NCBI GenBank assembly: GCA_947371955.1
Contig: CANBRQ010000005.1
Coordinates: 1 to 62,406, forward strand
Length of the DNA stretch: 62,406 nt
Origin: Paracoccaceae bacterium
GTDB taxonomy: Bacteria > Pseudomonadota > Alphaproteobacteria > Rhodobacterales > Rhodobacteraceae
Direction of reading: 5' to 3'
Made by a program: the position numbers and the translations under genes. Positions within the stretch are counted from its first letter, which is position 1. Each line of letters begins with the position of its first letter. Shown one piece after another: positions 50,839 through 59,775 of this stretch. The notes under the pieces were generated by a model, which ran no database searches, was not told the origin of the DNA, and saw nothing but the letters and a program-made list of their open reading frames with translations.

Positions 50839-51990
50839 ATGGCAACCAAGACTCTTGGAATAATCATGCACGGCATCACGGGACGCATGGGGTATAACCA
50901 GCACCTCGTCCGCTCCATCTGTGCCATCCGCGATCAGGGCGGCGTGGCGCTGGCCAATGGGGACCGGATCATGCCGGACCCGATCCTCGTCGGCCGCAAT
51001 GCCGAGAAGATCGCGGCCGTGGCCAAGAAGCATGGCATCACCCGCACCACAACCGATATGGCGGCGGCCCTGGCCAACCCGGCGGACACGGTCTTCTTCG
51101 ATGGTGGATCAACCCAGATGCGCGCGGGCTTCCTTTCTGATGCAATCTGCGCGGGCAAGCATGTCTATTGCGAAAAGCCGATTGCCGAGACCGTTGCCGA
51201 TGCAATGGCCGTGGTGCGGCTGGCGGCACAACATGGCGTGAAAACCGGTGTGGTGCAGGACAAGCTGTACCTGCCGGGCCTGCGCAAGATCCGCATGCTG
51301 CGCGACGCGGGCTTTTTCGGCAAGATCCTCTCGGTCAGGGGCGAGTTCGGCTATTGGGTGTTCGAGGGGGACTGGCAGCCCGCGCAGCGTCCCTCGTGGA
51401 ACTACCGCAAGGCGGATGGCGGGGGGATCATCCTCGATATGCTTTGCCACTGGCGCTATGTGCTGGATAACCTCTTTGGCAAGGTTCAGGCGGTCAGCTG
51501 CCTGGGCGCCACCCACATCCCGCAGCGCGTGGATGAGATGGGGCGCAGTTACAAGGCCGATGCCGATGATGCAGCCTATGCCACCTTTGAACTGGAGGGC
51601 GGGGTGATCGCCCAGATCAACTCCAGCTGGGATGTCCGGGTGCGCCGCGACGATCTGGTGACGTTTCAGGTCGATGGCACCCATGGCAGCGCCGTGGCGG
51701 GTCTTACGAAATGCTGGACCCAGCACCGCGTCAACACCCCCCGCCCGGTCTGGAACCCGGATCAGCCGCAGACCATCGACTTCTTCAAGACATGGGACGA
51801 GGTGCCGGACAACCAGGTTTACGACAACGGATTCAAGGCCCAGTGGGAGGATTTCCTGCGCCACGTCGTGGCCGACACACCTTGGCCATATGGCCTGATG
51901 GAAGGTGTCAAAGGCGTGCAACTGGCCGAACTTGGCCTGCAAAGCTGGGCCGAGCGGCGCTGGCTGCCTGTGCCGGACTTGGTGGCCTGA
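50839..51990 (+). CDS. Gfo/Idh/MocA-family oxidoreductase
   Basis: 383 residues. N-terminal nucleotide-binding domain ('LGIIMHGITGRMGYNQHL', unusual in having His-Gly-Ile-Thr before the Gly motif) and the family 'CEKPIAETVADAM' segment with the conserved Glu-Lys-Pro. The C-terminal alpha/beta domain contains 'DGGGIILDMLCHWRYVLDNLFG' with candidate catalytic Asp and His. Proteins of this kind oxidise sugars, polyols or glycosides, often at C3. Together with the ThuA-like gene it resembles the ThuAB pair. Follows the importer by 42 bases. Confidence 0.88.
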   Translation: MATKTLGIIMHGITGRMGYNQHLVRSICAIRDQGGVALANGDRIMPDPILVGRNAEKIAAVAKKHGITRTTTDMAAALANPADTVFFDGGSTQMRAGFLSDAICAGKHVYCEKPIAETVADAMAVVRLAAQHGVKTGVVQDKLYLPGLRKIRMLRDAGFFGKILSVRGEFGYWVFEGDWQPAQRPSWNYRKADGGGIILDMLCHWRYVLDNLFGKVQAVSCLGATHIPQRVDEMGRSYKADADDAAYATFELEGGVIAQINSSWDVRVRRDDLVTFQVDGTHGSAVAGLTKCWTQHRVNTPRPVWNPDQPQTIDFFKTWDEVPDNQVYDNGFKAQWEDFLRHVVADTPWPYGLMEGVKGVQLAELGLQSWAERRWLPVPDLVA

Positions 51991-51991
51991 C

Positions 51992-53155
51992 ATGCAGATC
52001 ACCCTTCCCACCGCAGGCGGCTCGCCTCTGCATTATCACCTGGCCGGCACGCCGATCACCTCGGCCCCCCGCAAACCCGCCGATTTCAACCGCGTGGCCT
52101 TTGCGGCCGCCCATGTCGTCGTCGATCCCGGTGCCGATGCCGACCCGTGGAGTGATTGCCCCATCGACTGGGAGGCGACGCTGGGCTATCGCCGCTACCT
52201 CTGGGACCTTGGCTTTGGCGTGGCTGAGGCGATGGATACCGCACAGCGCGGCGGCGGCTTGGATTGGCCCGCCGCGCAAGACTTGATCCGCCATTCGCTC
52301 GCCGCCGCCCGCGACCACGGCGGCGCGCTGATCGCCTGCGGGGTCGGCACCGATCACCTGCCCCCCGGCCCGGATGTGACCATCGACGCCGTGATCCGCG
52401 CCTATGAAACCCAACTGGAGTTTGTCGAAGCGCAAGGCGGCCGCGTCATCCTGATGGCCAGTCGCGCTTTGGCCCATGCCGCCAAGGGCCCCGACGATTA
52501 CGCGCGCGTCTATGACCGCATTCTGCGGCAGGCGCGGTCCCCGGTCATCCTGCATTGGCTGGGCGAGATGTTTGACCCTGCTCTGAAAGGCTACTGGGGC
52601 AATGCCGACCACATGCAGGCGATGGAGACCTGTCTGGACGTCATCGCCGCCAATGCCGCAAAGGTCGATGGCATCAAGATTTCCTTGCTCTCTGCCGAGA
52701 AGGAAATAGCCATGCGCCGCCGTCTCCTCCGGCCTGTGCGCATGTACACCGGCGATGATTTCAACTACGCCGAACTCATCGCCGGTGATCAATTTGGCCA
52801 TTCGGACGCGCTGCTGGGCATCTTTGATGCGATAGCGCCGGCAGCTTCCGAGGGGCTGGCGCGGCTGGCCATGGGGGATGAGGTCGGGTTCCGGCAGATC
52901 CTTGAACCAACCGTCGCGCTGTCACGCCACATCTTCAAGCCGCCGACCCGGTTCTATAAAACGGGTGTGGTGTTTCTGGCCTGGCTGAACGGGTTTCAAA
53001 ACCATTTCACCATGCTGGGTGGCCAGCAAAGCGCCCGCTCGCTGCTGCACTTCGCCGAACTGTTCCGCTTGGCAGATCAGTCCCGCTGCCTGCGCGACCC
53101 GGACTTGGCGGTCAAACGGATGGGTCAGCTTCTGGCCGTCGGAGGCTTGGGATGA
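51992..53155 (+). CDS. DUF993 family protein (dihydrodipicolinate synthase-like)
   Basis: 387 residues from the ATG at 51992, one base after the previous stop. A TIM-barrel protein annotated in related genomes as DUF993 or dihydrodipicolinate synthase-like; landmarks include 'LIACGVGTDHLPPG' and 'VDGIKISLLSAEKEIAMRRRL' with a lysine at the place of a possible Schiff-base residue. No function is established for the family. Fixed position between the Gfo/Idh/MocA and the isomerase genes argues for an aldolase- or isomerase-like step on the oxidised sugar. Confidence 0.8.
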   Translation: MQITLPTAGGSPLHYHLAGTPITSAPRKPADFNRVAFAAAHVVVDPGADADPWSDCPIDWEATLGYRRYLWDLGFGVAEAMDTAQRGGGLDWPAAQDLIRHSLAAARDHGGALIACGVGTDHLPPGPDVTIDAVIRAYETQLEFVEAQGGRVILMASRALAHAAKGPDDYARVYDRILRQARSPVILHWLGEMFDPALKGYWGNADHMQAMETCLDVIAANAAKVDGIKISLLSAEKEIAMRRRLLRPVRMYTGDDFNYAELIAGDQFGHSDALLGIFDAIAPAASEGLARLAMGDEVGFRQILEPTVALSRHIFKPPTRFYKTGVVFLAWLNGFQNHFTMLGGQQSARSLLHFAELFRLADQSRCLRDPDLAVKRMGQLLAVGGLG

Positions 53156-53976
53156 CCGCCCCGAACCTCTCCATGAACCTCGCCACCCTGCGCAATCAGT
53201 ACGGCTTTGCCGAAGCGGTGGAGGCCTGTCTGGCCCAAGGCATCACCGCCATCTCGCCGTGGCGCGATCAGGTCCATGCCATCGGGCTTGCAGAGGCCGC
53301 AAGGATCGTCCGCGCCAACGCCTTGCGTGTCACCGGCCTCTGCCGGGGCGGGATGTTCCCGGCTGCCGATGCCGCTGGCCGTCAAGCCGCCATTGACGAC
53401 AACCGCCGCGCTATTGACGAGGCTGCCGCCTTGGGCGCCGATTGTCTGGTCTTTGTGGTCGGCGGGCTGCCGCAAGGCTCGCGCGACATCGCAGCCGCCC
53501 GCACGATGGTGGCCGAGGGGCTGGCCGCGATCCTGCCCCATGCCCGCGCCTGTGGCGTGCCGATGGCGCTGGAGCCTTTGCACCCGATGTATGCCGCCGA
53601 CCGGTCCTGCCTGAACACGCTCGGCGCGGCCCTTGATCTCTGCGCCGAACTTGGCGCGGGCACCGGCGTGGCCATCGACGCCTATCATGTCTGGTGGGAC
53701 CCCGACCTAGAGGCTCGGATTGCCCGCGCCGGGCGCGAAGGCCGTATTCTGGCCCACCACATCTGCGACTGGCTGGTGCCGACCAACGATATGCTTCTTG
53801 ACCGTGGCATGATGGGTGACGGGGTGATCGACCTTCCGCAACTCCGCCGCTGGATCGAGGCCGCAGGCTTTTACGGCCCGCAGGAGGTGGAAATCTTCTC
53901 GGCCGGCAATTGGTGGCAGCGCCCCGGTCCCGAGGTCATCGCCACCTGTCTGGACCGGTTCCACACCGTTTGCTGA
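53152..53976 (+). CDS. Sugar phosphate isomerase/epimerase-type TIM barrel
   Basis: 274 residues, xylose-isomerase-like barrel. Metal-site candidates are Glu in 'MALEPLHPMYAADRS', Asp/His in 'AIDAYHVWWDPD', His in 'ILAHHICDW' and the C-terminal Glu in 'GPQEVEIFS'. Family members isomerise or epimerise keto sugars or dehydrate inosose-like compounds. Start overlaps the DUF993 stop by ATGA. A keto-sugar produced by the Gfo/Idh/MocA dehydrogenase is the likely substrate, by context. Confidence 0.88.
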   Translation: MTAPNLSMNLATLRNQYGFAEAVEACLAQGITAISPWRDQVHAIGLAEAARIVRANALRVTGLCRGGMFPAADAAGRQAAIDDNRRAIDEAAALGADCLVFVVGGLPQGSRDIAAARTMVAEGLAAILPHARACGVPMALEPLHPMYAADRSCLNTLGAALDLCAELGAGTGVAIDAYHVWWDPDLEARIARAGREGRILAHHICDWLVPTNDMLLDRGMMGDGVIDLPQLRRWIEAAGFYGPQEVEIFSAGNWWQRPGPEVIATCLDRFHTVC

Positions 53977-53994
53977 CATCGCAAAGGAAACCCC

Positions 53995-54444
53995 ATGCTC
54001 AACTCCAAACTCCTGCACCCCGAGATCCTTGAGGCCCTCGCCCGCGCCGGTCACAGTTCGAAAATCCTGATCGCCGACGGCAATTACCCGTTCTCAACTC
54101 AGCTTGGCCCCAATGCCCGGCATGTGTCGCTGAACCTGATGCCCGGCCTCGTCAGCGCCACTCAAGCGCTGGAAGCTATTGTGTCCGCCGTGCCGATCGA
54201 GGATGCCATCCTGATGCAGCCCGTTGCCTCCGGCCCCTATGCGCTGAAGGAAGACCCGCCGATCTGGGCGGATTTCCGCGCCATTCTGAGGGATGCGGGC
54301 TATGTGCAGCCCCTGAACAAGCTGGACCGCTTCGCCTTCTTCGATGCCGCCAAGGACGCCAACGTGGCCCTGACCGTCGCCACCGGAGAGCAGCGGCTCT
54401 ATGCCAATATCCTGCTGCAAATTGGTGTGGTATTTCCCAAATAG
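53995..54444 (+). CDS. RbsD/FucU-family mutarotase-like protein
   Basis: 149 residues. 'LLHPEILEALARAGHSSKILIADGNYPF' is the family N-terminus, with the His and Asp that interconvert sugar anomers; 'EDAILMQPV' and 'LDRFAFFDAAKDANVALTVATGEQRLYANILL' follow. RbsD and FucU speed alpha/beta and pyranose/furanose exchange of ribose or fucose. Its presence shows that a reducing sugar or deoxysugar is handled by the cluster. AAAGGAAA precedes the start. Confidence 0.88.
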   Translation: MLNSKLLHPEILEALARAGHSSKILIADGNYPFSTQLGPNARHVSLNLMPGLVSATQALEAIVSAVPIEDAILMQPVASGPYALKEDPPIWADFRAILRDAGYVQPLNKLDRFAFFDAAKDANVALTVATGEQRLYANILLQIGVVFPK

Positions 54445-54474
54445 GCCCGTGACCCGCATGAAAGACCCGATCCG

Positions 54475-55092
54475 ATGACCATTCCCAACCTGAAGCCCCA
54501 TGATATCGGTCAGCCGAGCCTGACCGGCACGACCCTGCAAGATGGTGCTTCGGTGACCATCACCGCAGGCGGAGCCGACATCTGGGGCAACCGGGATGAA
54601 TTCCACTTCGCCCATGTGGCAGTCTCCGGCGACTTCGACCTGTCAGTGCGGGTGGCGGGGCTGGAGATGGCTGACACCTACACCAAAGCGGGCCTGATGT
54701 TGCGCGCCTCACTGGACGACAGCGCCCCCCATGCCATGCTATTGACCTTCGGCAACAATCAGCCGCGCAACAAGAACAACGGCGCGTTGGAGTTTCAGTC
54801 ACGCCTTGCCCCGCAGGGCGAATGCTCTGGCATCTACCCGCCGCAACCCTTGGCCCCGCTTCCCGATTTCCCGGCCTCTTTCCCGCAGCATTGGCTGCGC
54901 CTGACCCGGCAGGGCGATCTTCTGACCGGCCACTTCAGTACCGATGGCCAAGGCTGGCGGACCTTCTGCACCCACGTCCAAGCTTTCCCCGGAACAGTGC
55001 TTCTGGGTCTCGCCGTCACCTCGCACAACGAGGTCCGCAGCGTCCGCGCCACCTTCCACGACTTGTCCCTGATCCAAAGGCCCCAGCCATGA
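54475..55092 (+). CDS. DUF1349 (LamG-like) protein
   Basis: 205 residues, beta-sandwich type: 'GNRDEFHFAHVAVSGDFDLSVRVAGLEMADTYTKAGLMLRASLDD' and 'DGQGWRTFCTHVQAFPGTVLLGLAVTSHNE' are typical. Related domains bind carbohydrate or form the non-catalytic part of glycoside hydrolases. No signal peptide is visible, so it may act in the cytoplasm. The stop overlaps the next ATG (ATGA). Function in this operon is unknown. Confidence 0.8.
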   Translation: MTIPNLKPHDIGQPSLTGTTLQDGASVTITAGGADIWGNRDEFHFAHVAVSGDFDLSVRVAGLEMADTYTKAGLMLRASLDDSAPHAMLLTFGNNQPRNKNNGALEFQSRLAPQGECSGIYPPQPLAPLPDFPASFPQHWLRLTRQGDLLTGHFSTDGQGWRTFCTHVQAFPGTVLLGLAVTSHNEVRSVRATFHDLSLIQRPQP

Positions 55093-55817
55093 CATCTCTG
55101 CACGGAAAATGGTCGTTCGTCACCGGCGCGAGCCGAGGCGTGGGCGCGCATCTGGCAAGGGGCCTTGCGCAACTTGGCAGCAACCTTGTGTTGCACAGCC
55201 GCGATCTGTCCCATACCGCAGACCTCGCCGACAGGCTGCGCGCGATGGGTGTCACTGTTGTCACTGTTGCAGCAGAACTGGCAGACCCGGATCAGGTCGA
55301 ACCGCTACTGGACCGCGTTCAGGCAGCCGCGCAGATTGACATTCTCTACAACAATGCCGCCATTCAGGTCGCCAAGCAAAGCGCCCTCTGGCAGACCTCG
55401 CCCACCGATCTGCGCCGCAGCCTTGAGGTCAATCTGATCAGCCTTGTCCGGATCTGTGACCGTCTGGCCCCGCCGATGCTGGCGCGGGGCTGGGGGAGGA
55501 TCATCAACCTGACCTCGGGCATCGTCGACCAGCCAGAGCAGACGGCCTATGCCGTCTCCAAGGCCGGGGTGGACAAGTTTGTCCGCGACTTTGCGCCGAA
55601 GCTGCAAGGCACTGGCGTTCAGATGAACCTCTTGGACCCAGGCTGGCTGCGCACTGATCTCGGCGGCCCCAATGCGCCGGGTGACCCGGCCTCGGTCCTG
55701 CCCGGTGCCCTGGTGCCTGCGCTTCTGGACAACGGCGAAAGCGGACGTTTCTTTCGGGCGCAAGATTACGCGGGCCTCAGCCTCGACGCCGCCTTGCGCA
55801 AAGCCCTGAATCCCTGA
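55089..55817 (+). CDS. SDR-family oxidoreductase
   Basis: 242 residues from the ATG at 55089, coupled to the DUF1349 stop. Cofactor motif 'TGASRGVG', 'NNAA' in place of the usual N-N-A-G, and active site Ser in 'INLTSG' with Tyr/Lys in 'AYAVSKAG'. The body is of classical SDR type. Unlike the SDR at 41180-41923 it is a different subfamily, with only motif-level similarity. Probably reduces or oxidises a keto sugar intermediate. Confidence 0.88.
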   Translation: MTSLHGKWSFVTGASRGVGAHLARGLAQLGSNLVLHSRDLSHTADLADRLRAMGVTVVTVAAELADPDQVEPLLDRVQAAAQIDILYNNAAIQVAKQSALWQTSPTDLRRSLEVNLISLVRICDRLAPPMLARGWGRIINLTSGIVDQPEQTAYAVSKAGVDKFVRDFAPKLQGTGVQMNLLDPGWLRTDLGGPNAPGDPASVLPGALVPALLDNGESGRFFRAQDYAGLSLDAALRKALNP

Positions 55818-55833
55818 CCCTACGGAGAGCCCC

Positions 55834-56742
55834 GTGATCCCTCGCATCCAGATCGCCCCAAACGGCCCCACATTCTCGCGCATGGTCTATGGGACATGGC
55901 GGATGCTGGACGATGCGCCCTCGGCGCAAGACATCAACCGCCGCCTCAACCTGTGCCTTGATCTTGGCATCACCACCATCGACGGGGCGGAAATCTACGG
56001 CGGCTATGCGCAAGAGGCCGCCTTGGGCGCGGGCCTTACCCTGTCGCCGGGCCTTCGGGAAAAGCTGGAACTGGTAACGAAATCCGGCATCTACATCCCG
56101 CACTCCACGGCCCCCGATCGCCGCGTCGCCCATTACGACGTTACCGCCAAGCGCCTGATCGAATGCGCCGATGCCGCGCTGCACCGCCTTGGCACTGACC
56201 GGATCGACCTGTTCCTTGTCCACCGTCCCGACTGGCTGACCAGCATCGACGACACCGCCGAGGGTCTGAACGCCCTCGTGGCCTCCGGAAAGATCGGCGC
56301 GGCAGGCGTGTCGAACTATTCACCCAATCAGTACGCCGCCCTCAACAGCCGCATGGCCCAGCCCCTCTCGACCAATCAGGTCGAATTCAGCCTGCTGCAC
56401 ATGGATCCGATCTACGACGGCACCTTTGACCAGTTGCAGACCGAACGCGTGCGCCCCATGGCGTGGAGTCCGCTGGCCGGGGGCGGTCTCTTTGATGCAA
56501 GTTCGGCCGCCGGGAAGAGACTGGCTGAACAAGCCCGCCTGATCGCCCCGAAATACGACAATGCGAGCGTTGAGCAGCTGGCCTATGCCTGGGTCATGGC
56601 CCATCCGAGCCTGCCCTTGCCCGTGATCGGCACCAACCGCCTCGACCGCATTCAAAGCGCCACCAAAGCGACAGCGATCACGCTGGATCGCGAGGACTGG
56701 TACGGGCTTTGGGTGGCGGCCCAAGGGCACGGGATACCCTGA
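55834..56742 (+). CDS. Aldo/keto reductase, YdhF-like
   Basis: 302 residues from a GTG at 55834 with GGAGAG upstream. Catalytic tetrad is recognisable: Asp and Tyr in 'TTIDGAEIYGGYAQEAALG', Lys in 'ELVTKSGIY', and His in 'DLFLVHRPD'. 'VSNYSPNQY' and 'PVIGTNRLDRIQSA' are typical of the YdhF branch. Last gene of the rightward arm; it would reduce a carbonyl group of a sugar intermediate with NADPH. Confidence 0.9.
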   Translation: MIPRIQIAPNGPTFSRMVYGTWRMLDDAPSAQDINRRLNLCLDLGITTIDGAEIYGGYAQEAALGAGLTLSPGLREKLELVTKSGIYIPHSTAPDRRVAHYDVTAKRLIECADAALHRLGTDRIDLFLVHRPDWLTSIDDTAEGLNALVASGKIGAAGVSNYSPNQYAALNSRMAQPLSTNQVEFSLLHMDPIYDGTFDQLQTERVRPMAWSPLAGGGLFDASSAAGKRLAEQARLIAPKYDNASVEQLAYAWVMAHPSLPLPVIGTNRLDRIQSATKATAITLDREDWYGLWVAAQGHGIP

Positions 56743-57212
56743 AGGCCGGGGATCTTAGCCAAAGAAAGAGAGCGACATAGTCTCTCGCCCCAACGACTGT
56801 TCAGTATATGTGCGCTCAACAAACACACCGCGGCGAGTGGTTGCCTGATCAAATGAGATTGGTGTGCCGGGAAAGCCAGCCAACATCTGCCCTGACAATC
56901 ATCGAGCCAATCTTCGGGTGCAAAGCGATGTGCAGCGAGCGGCAGCCTTCCTTCGTCCCGTTCGATCCGCAACCATGATTTCTTCGCCGAGAGCGAACGG
57001 CGACCCAAGCGCGATCCTGCAAATGCTTGGCCGCAAGACCGCTGTCCGCCCCTCGGGACGACCCGGCATTCCTGAACGTGATCGACCCGGAGCATTCGTT
57101 CGCACAGCCATCAGCACCGCGGATCAGCGTCTCCGGTGCAAAATCGACATCCCATCAAAGAAGTCGGCACCACTTTGCAACTCAAGTCCGTCCTTGCCAC
57201 TGCACACGTACC
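56743..57212. other. Intergenic stretch, no gene seen
   Basis: 470 bases between two convergent genes. Open frames on both strands are short, Arg-rich and without recognisable motifs. No strong terminator hairpin or repeat noticed. Confidence 0.5.
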
Positions 57213-57758
57213 CTAGGCAGCAGTCTTCCATTTCAGCGGGGTCACGTAAACGATGGCGTCTCCGACGCTGACCATCACATCGCCATCCTGAACATTGATC
57301 TGAAGCTTCATCGCGCGGCTCGCCAGTTTGGCCAGATTCTTCGTGTCGCTCTCGGAAAAACACGTCACTTGCAGATTGTCAAAACGGGCAGCGCCGGCCT
57401 TGATCTTGTCCCACCACATCTCGGCCACCCTGCCACCATAAGGATAGATCATCACCCTGCCGGCCTTGCTGCAGGATTGCCGCAGCACCTTCTCACTGGG
57501 CAGTCCAAGGGCCACCCAGACATCAAGCTCACCGCTCAGGCTTTTCTGCCAGATGTCGGGCTCGTCTTCGGTTGATATGCCTTTTCCCATTTCCAGACTC
57601 TCATGCGCGTTCAGCGCAAAGGCGATGATGCGTAGCATCAGCCTTTCATCGGTTTCCGACGGATGCTTGGCGACAGTCAGCTTATGGGTCTCATAGTAGT
57701 GACGATCCATGTCCGAGACCGAAAGCTCAACTTTATAGATGGTGGCATTTTGCGCCAT
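57213..57758 (-). CDS. YaeQ-family protein
   Basis: 181 residues from the ATG at 57758, the exact usual length of YaeQ. Landmarks: 'ATIYKVELSVSDMDRHYYETHKLTVAKHPSETDERLMLRI' and 'STEDEPDIWQKSLSGELDVWVALG'. The fold is related to the PD-(D/E)xK nuclease superfamily, and 'DEPDIW...GELDVW' holds the acidic residues of that core. The cellular role is not settled. It stands alone, flanked by the carbohydrate region and plasmid scar. Confidence 0.9.
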   Translation of the reverse strand: MAQNATIYKVELSVSDMDRHYYETHKLTVAKHPSETDERLMLRIIAFALNAHESLEMGKGISTEDEPDIWQKSLSGELDVWVALGLPSEKVLRQSCSKAGRVMIYPYGGRVAEMWWDKIKAGAARFDNLQVTCFSESDTKNLAKLASRAMKLQINVQDGDVMVSVGDAIVYVTPLKWKTAA

Positions 57759-58507
57759 GATGTGTCCCAAGACTTCAGAGAGTAGCAGGCTTACCGGGTC
57801 TGGTGCCTCTGTAAAAGCTGATAAAAGGCTGCGAGGGTCGAAAGCGTGCAGGCTTGATGTCGAAACTGGCAGCACGTGCCGTTTCCGGGGCCACCAAACC
57901 AGCCTGTCACCTGTGCCGGTCCCCGCTTGTCCGAGCATTATTGCCTTAAGCTTTCACCCGCACGGGGTGACCTCTTGCCCCGGTCTTGGGGAGCCTTCGA
58001 ATGCCGGCTTTCGAAATCCGCTCGGTCGCCGGGGCCCACGATCGCAACGCCGTCGTTGACTTCCCAGCAGCCTTCACGGATGGCGCGGATTTCAGGCAGT
58101 TTCTCTCCACTGCGTTTCCGCGTAGTGGGTTATGGCCCGTCTGACGAATGTTCAGGGGTGTGGGCCCGCGGGAGATCCCGCAGGAGGTCGTGCTCATGAT
58201 GATTGTTGGGCTTGATGGTGCAGGCATCAAGCCCGTGTGGTGATCGTCGAGCCCACCTCAGGGACCACGGCGATTTATGGGAAAGTGGACACTGTGTCGT
58301 GGTTTGTGGCGGCACCGGGCTCCCACACCAGCGGCATTTCCTGTCAGCTAACGTACCGGTTGGAGACGCTTCTCCTGACGCTGGACAATCTGGGCTACCA
58401 GCAAAGCGGCATGCTGTTGGCGTGACTTTGCTGTGACAGGCGGCGAATTGGCGGGCCGTCTCGCAGCAGATCGACCAGCTTCTGGTTCATTGCGTTAAGA
58501 ACTGCGT
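57759..58507. other. Gene-poor stretch with one 10-bp hairpin
   Basis: About 750 bases without a supported gene. The perfect inverted repeat GGGCTTGATG-GTGCAGG-CATCAAGCCC lies at 58208-58234. A 47-codon frame at 58001-58144 is open but unrecognised. The stretch leads into the relaxase fragment and looks like decayed plasmid DNA. Confidence 0.45.
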
Positions 58508-58770
58508 GATCGACGGGGCGATGCTGGGGCATATGCCGGAACGGGCAAGACCTTCATAATGGAAAGTCTGCACCGCTACGCCGAGCAGACGGGCTACGAG
58601 CTCATCGGCCTCGCCCCGTCAGGCCGAGCGGTTGAAGCCCTGAAGGAGGCGATCCCAGCTGGCGCAAATCATGCAGTCCCGGCTCATCCGGATCCGTTAG
58701 GATGACGATCCGGGAGGAGAGTGGTGGGGCCGCAAGATCCTTGTCGTCGACGAGGCGGGCATGAGGCAGG
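58508..58770 (+). pseudogene. Walker A/B fragment of a MobF relaxase-helicase
   Basis: Broken reading of the helicase core: 'AYAGTGKTFIMESLHRYAEQTGYELIGLAPSGRAVEALKE' contains Walker A; after a frameshift 'LAQIMQSRLIRIR', then a stop, then 'EWWGRKILVVDEAGM' contains Walker B. The pattern is that of TraI/TrwC relaxases of alphaproteobacterial plasmids. It covers the region just before the part preserved at 26800-27974, in the same orientation. Both could derive from one ancestral gene or from two related plasmids. Confidence 0.72.
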
Positions 58771-58889
58771 TGACGTTGCGCGCAGGGTTTTCGGCAAGGC
58801 GTCATCACAAAACGGAATCGCTGACGGTCGTCCGATTCAGAACATTCATTGGACCACGCTTCTCGCAGGGCGCATCATCGATCTTGATC

Positions 58890-59135
58890 ATGAACACTCT
58901 GCCAGACCCCATATGCATCTTCCGCCGCGACCCGAGCCTGAACATGGCCCGGTTCTACCGTGTTGAAATTCGCAAAGACCTCTTCGGCCAGACGACCGTC
59001 GAACGCACATGGGGTCGGATCGGGGGCAGGGGGCAAAGCCTGCTCAAGTCTTATCCTTCAACCCATTGTGCGGAGCAGGCGGCTTCCAGGTTGGTGCAGA
59101 CAAAAGAGCGGCGCGGTTATCGCAGGCCAGTTTGA
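58890..59135 (+). CDS. WGR-domain protein
   Basis: 81 residues from the ATG at 58890. The WGR module is clear: 'RDPSLNMARFYRVEIRKDLFGQTTVERTWGRIGGRGQSLLKSYPS', ending in 'TKERRGYRRP'. Stand-alone WGR proteins of this length are common on alphaproteobacterial plasmids; the domain is associated with nucleic acid binding in PARPs. The function of the short form is unknown. It sits between the relaxase scar and the toxin-antitoxin pair. Confidence 0.8.
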   Translation: MNTLPDPICIFRRDPSLNMARFYRVEIRKDLFGQTTVERTWGRIGGRGQSLLKSYPSTHCAEQAASRLVQTKERRGYRRPV

Positions 59136-59221
59136 TGGCGGTTACCGAGCTTCTTGACTGCCCTGACTTGGTAATGGTTATGAATGCGGCCATATTGGAA
59201 GTCCATCCTACGGAGGCTGTC

Positions 59222-59479
59222 ATGATCAGCGCTGACCTTGGACCCGAACTTAAAGGCTTTGTCTCCAAGCTGGTCGAAACCGGGCGCTACAATTCCAAAA
59301 GCGAAGTCCTCCGCGAAGGCGTCCGTCTGATTCAGGAGCGGGAAACGAGTTTGGCGGTTCTTGATCAGGCGCTTGCCCGGGGCATTGGCGATGCGGAAGC
59401 CGGTCGCGTGGGTCCAGCCAGTGCGGTCCTCGGACGGCTCGAAGCCAAGTATCAGGCCAATGGCCAAGACGGCGCATGA
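59222..59479 (+). CDS. parD: ParD-like antitoxin
   Basis: 85 residues from the ATG at 59222, with GGAGG upstream. N-terminal ribbon-helix-helix ('MISADLGPELKGFVSKLVETGRYNSKSEVLREGVRLIQERE') and an acidic C-terminal region that wraps the toxin. Overlaps the toxin gene by ATGA, the usual coupled order with antitoxin first. The complex normally represses its own promoter. A longer frame upstream is not supported. Confidence 0.87.
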   Translation: MISADLGPELKGFVSKLVETGRYNSKSEVLREGVRLIQERETSLAVLDQALARGIGDAEAGRVGPASAVLGRLEAKYQANGQDGA

Positions 59480-59775
59480 ACGTTGAACTCACCGCAGAGG
59501 CTGAGGCTGACCTCGAAGCGATTGCCGACTATATTGCCCGCGACAACCCGGTGCGGGCTTTGTCCTTCGTTCGGGAGATCGTCGAACGCTGCATAGGCCT
59601 TGCCGAGAAGCCTGAAGCTTTCCCGGTGGTGCCGCGCCACCAGCATCACGGCATCCGCCAAGGGGTGCATGGGCGTTATCTGATCTTCTACCGCTTCGAG
59701 GTCGACGGGATCAGGATCCTGCACATCCTCAACGGCGGCATGGATGTCGAGGCGCTTCTGTTCCCCGCGGGGTGA
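59476..59775 (+). CDS. parE: ParE/RelE-family toxin
   Basis: 99 residues. 'VELTAEAEADLEAIADYIARDNPVRALSFVREIVERC' and 'PVVPRHQHHGIRQGVHGRYLIFYRFEVDGIRILHILNGGMD' match ParE-type toxins, including the conserved Arg/Tyr segment 'GRYLIFYR'. ParE acts on gyrase, RelE on mRNA; the fold does not decide. Likely serves as a plasmid maintenance module here. Confidence 0.87.
   Translation: MNVELTAEAEADLEAIADYIARDNPVRALSFVREIVERCIGLAEKPEAFPVVPRHQHHGIRQGVHGRYLIFYRFEVDGIRILHILNGGMDVEALLFPAG

Noticed and set aside
58001-58144. 47-codon frame with a plausible ATG
   Set aside because: No homology and no ribosome site; left in the gap description only.
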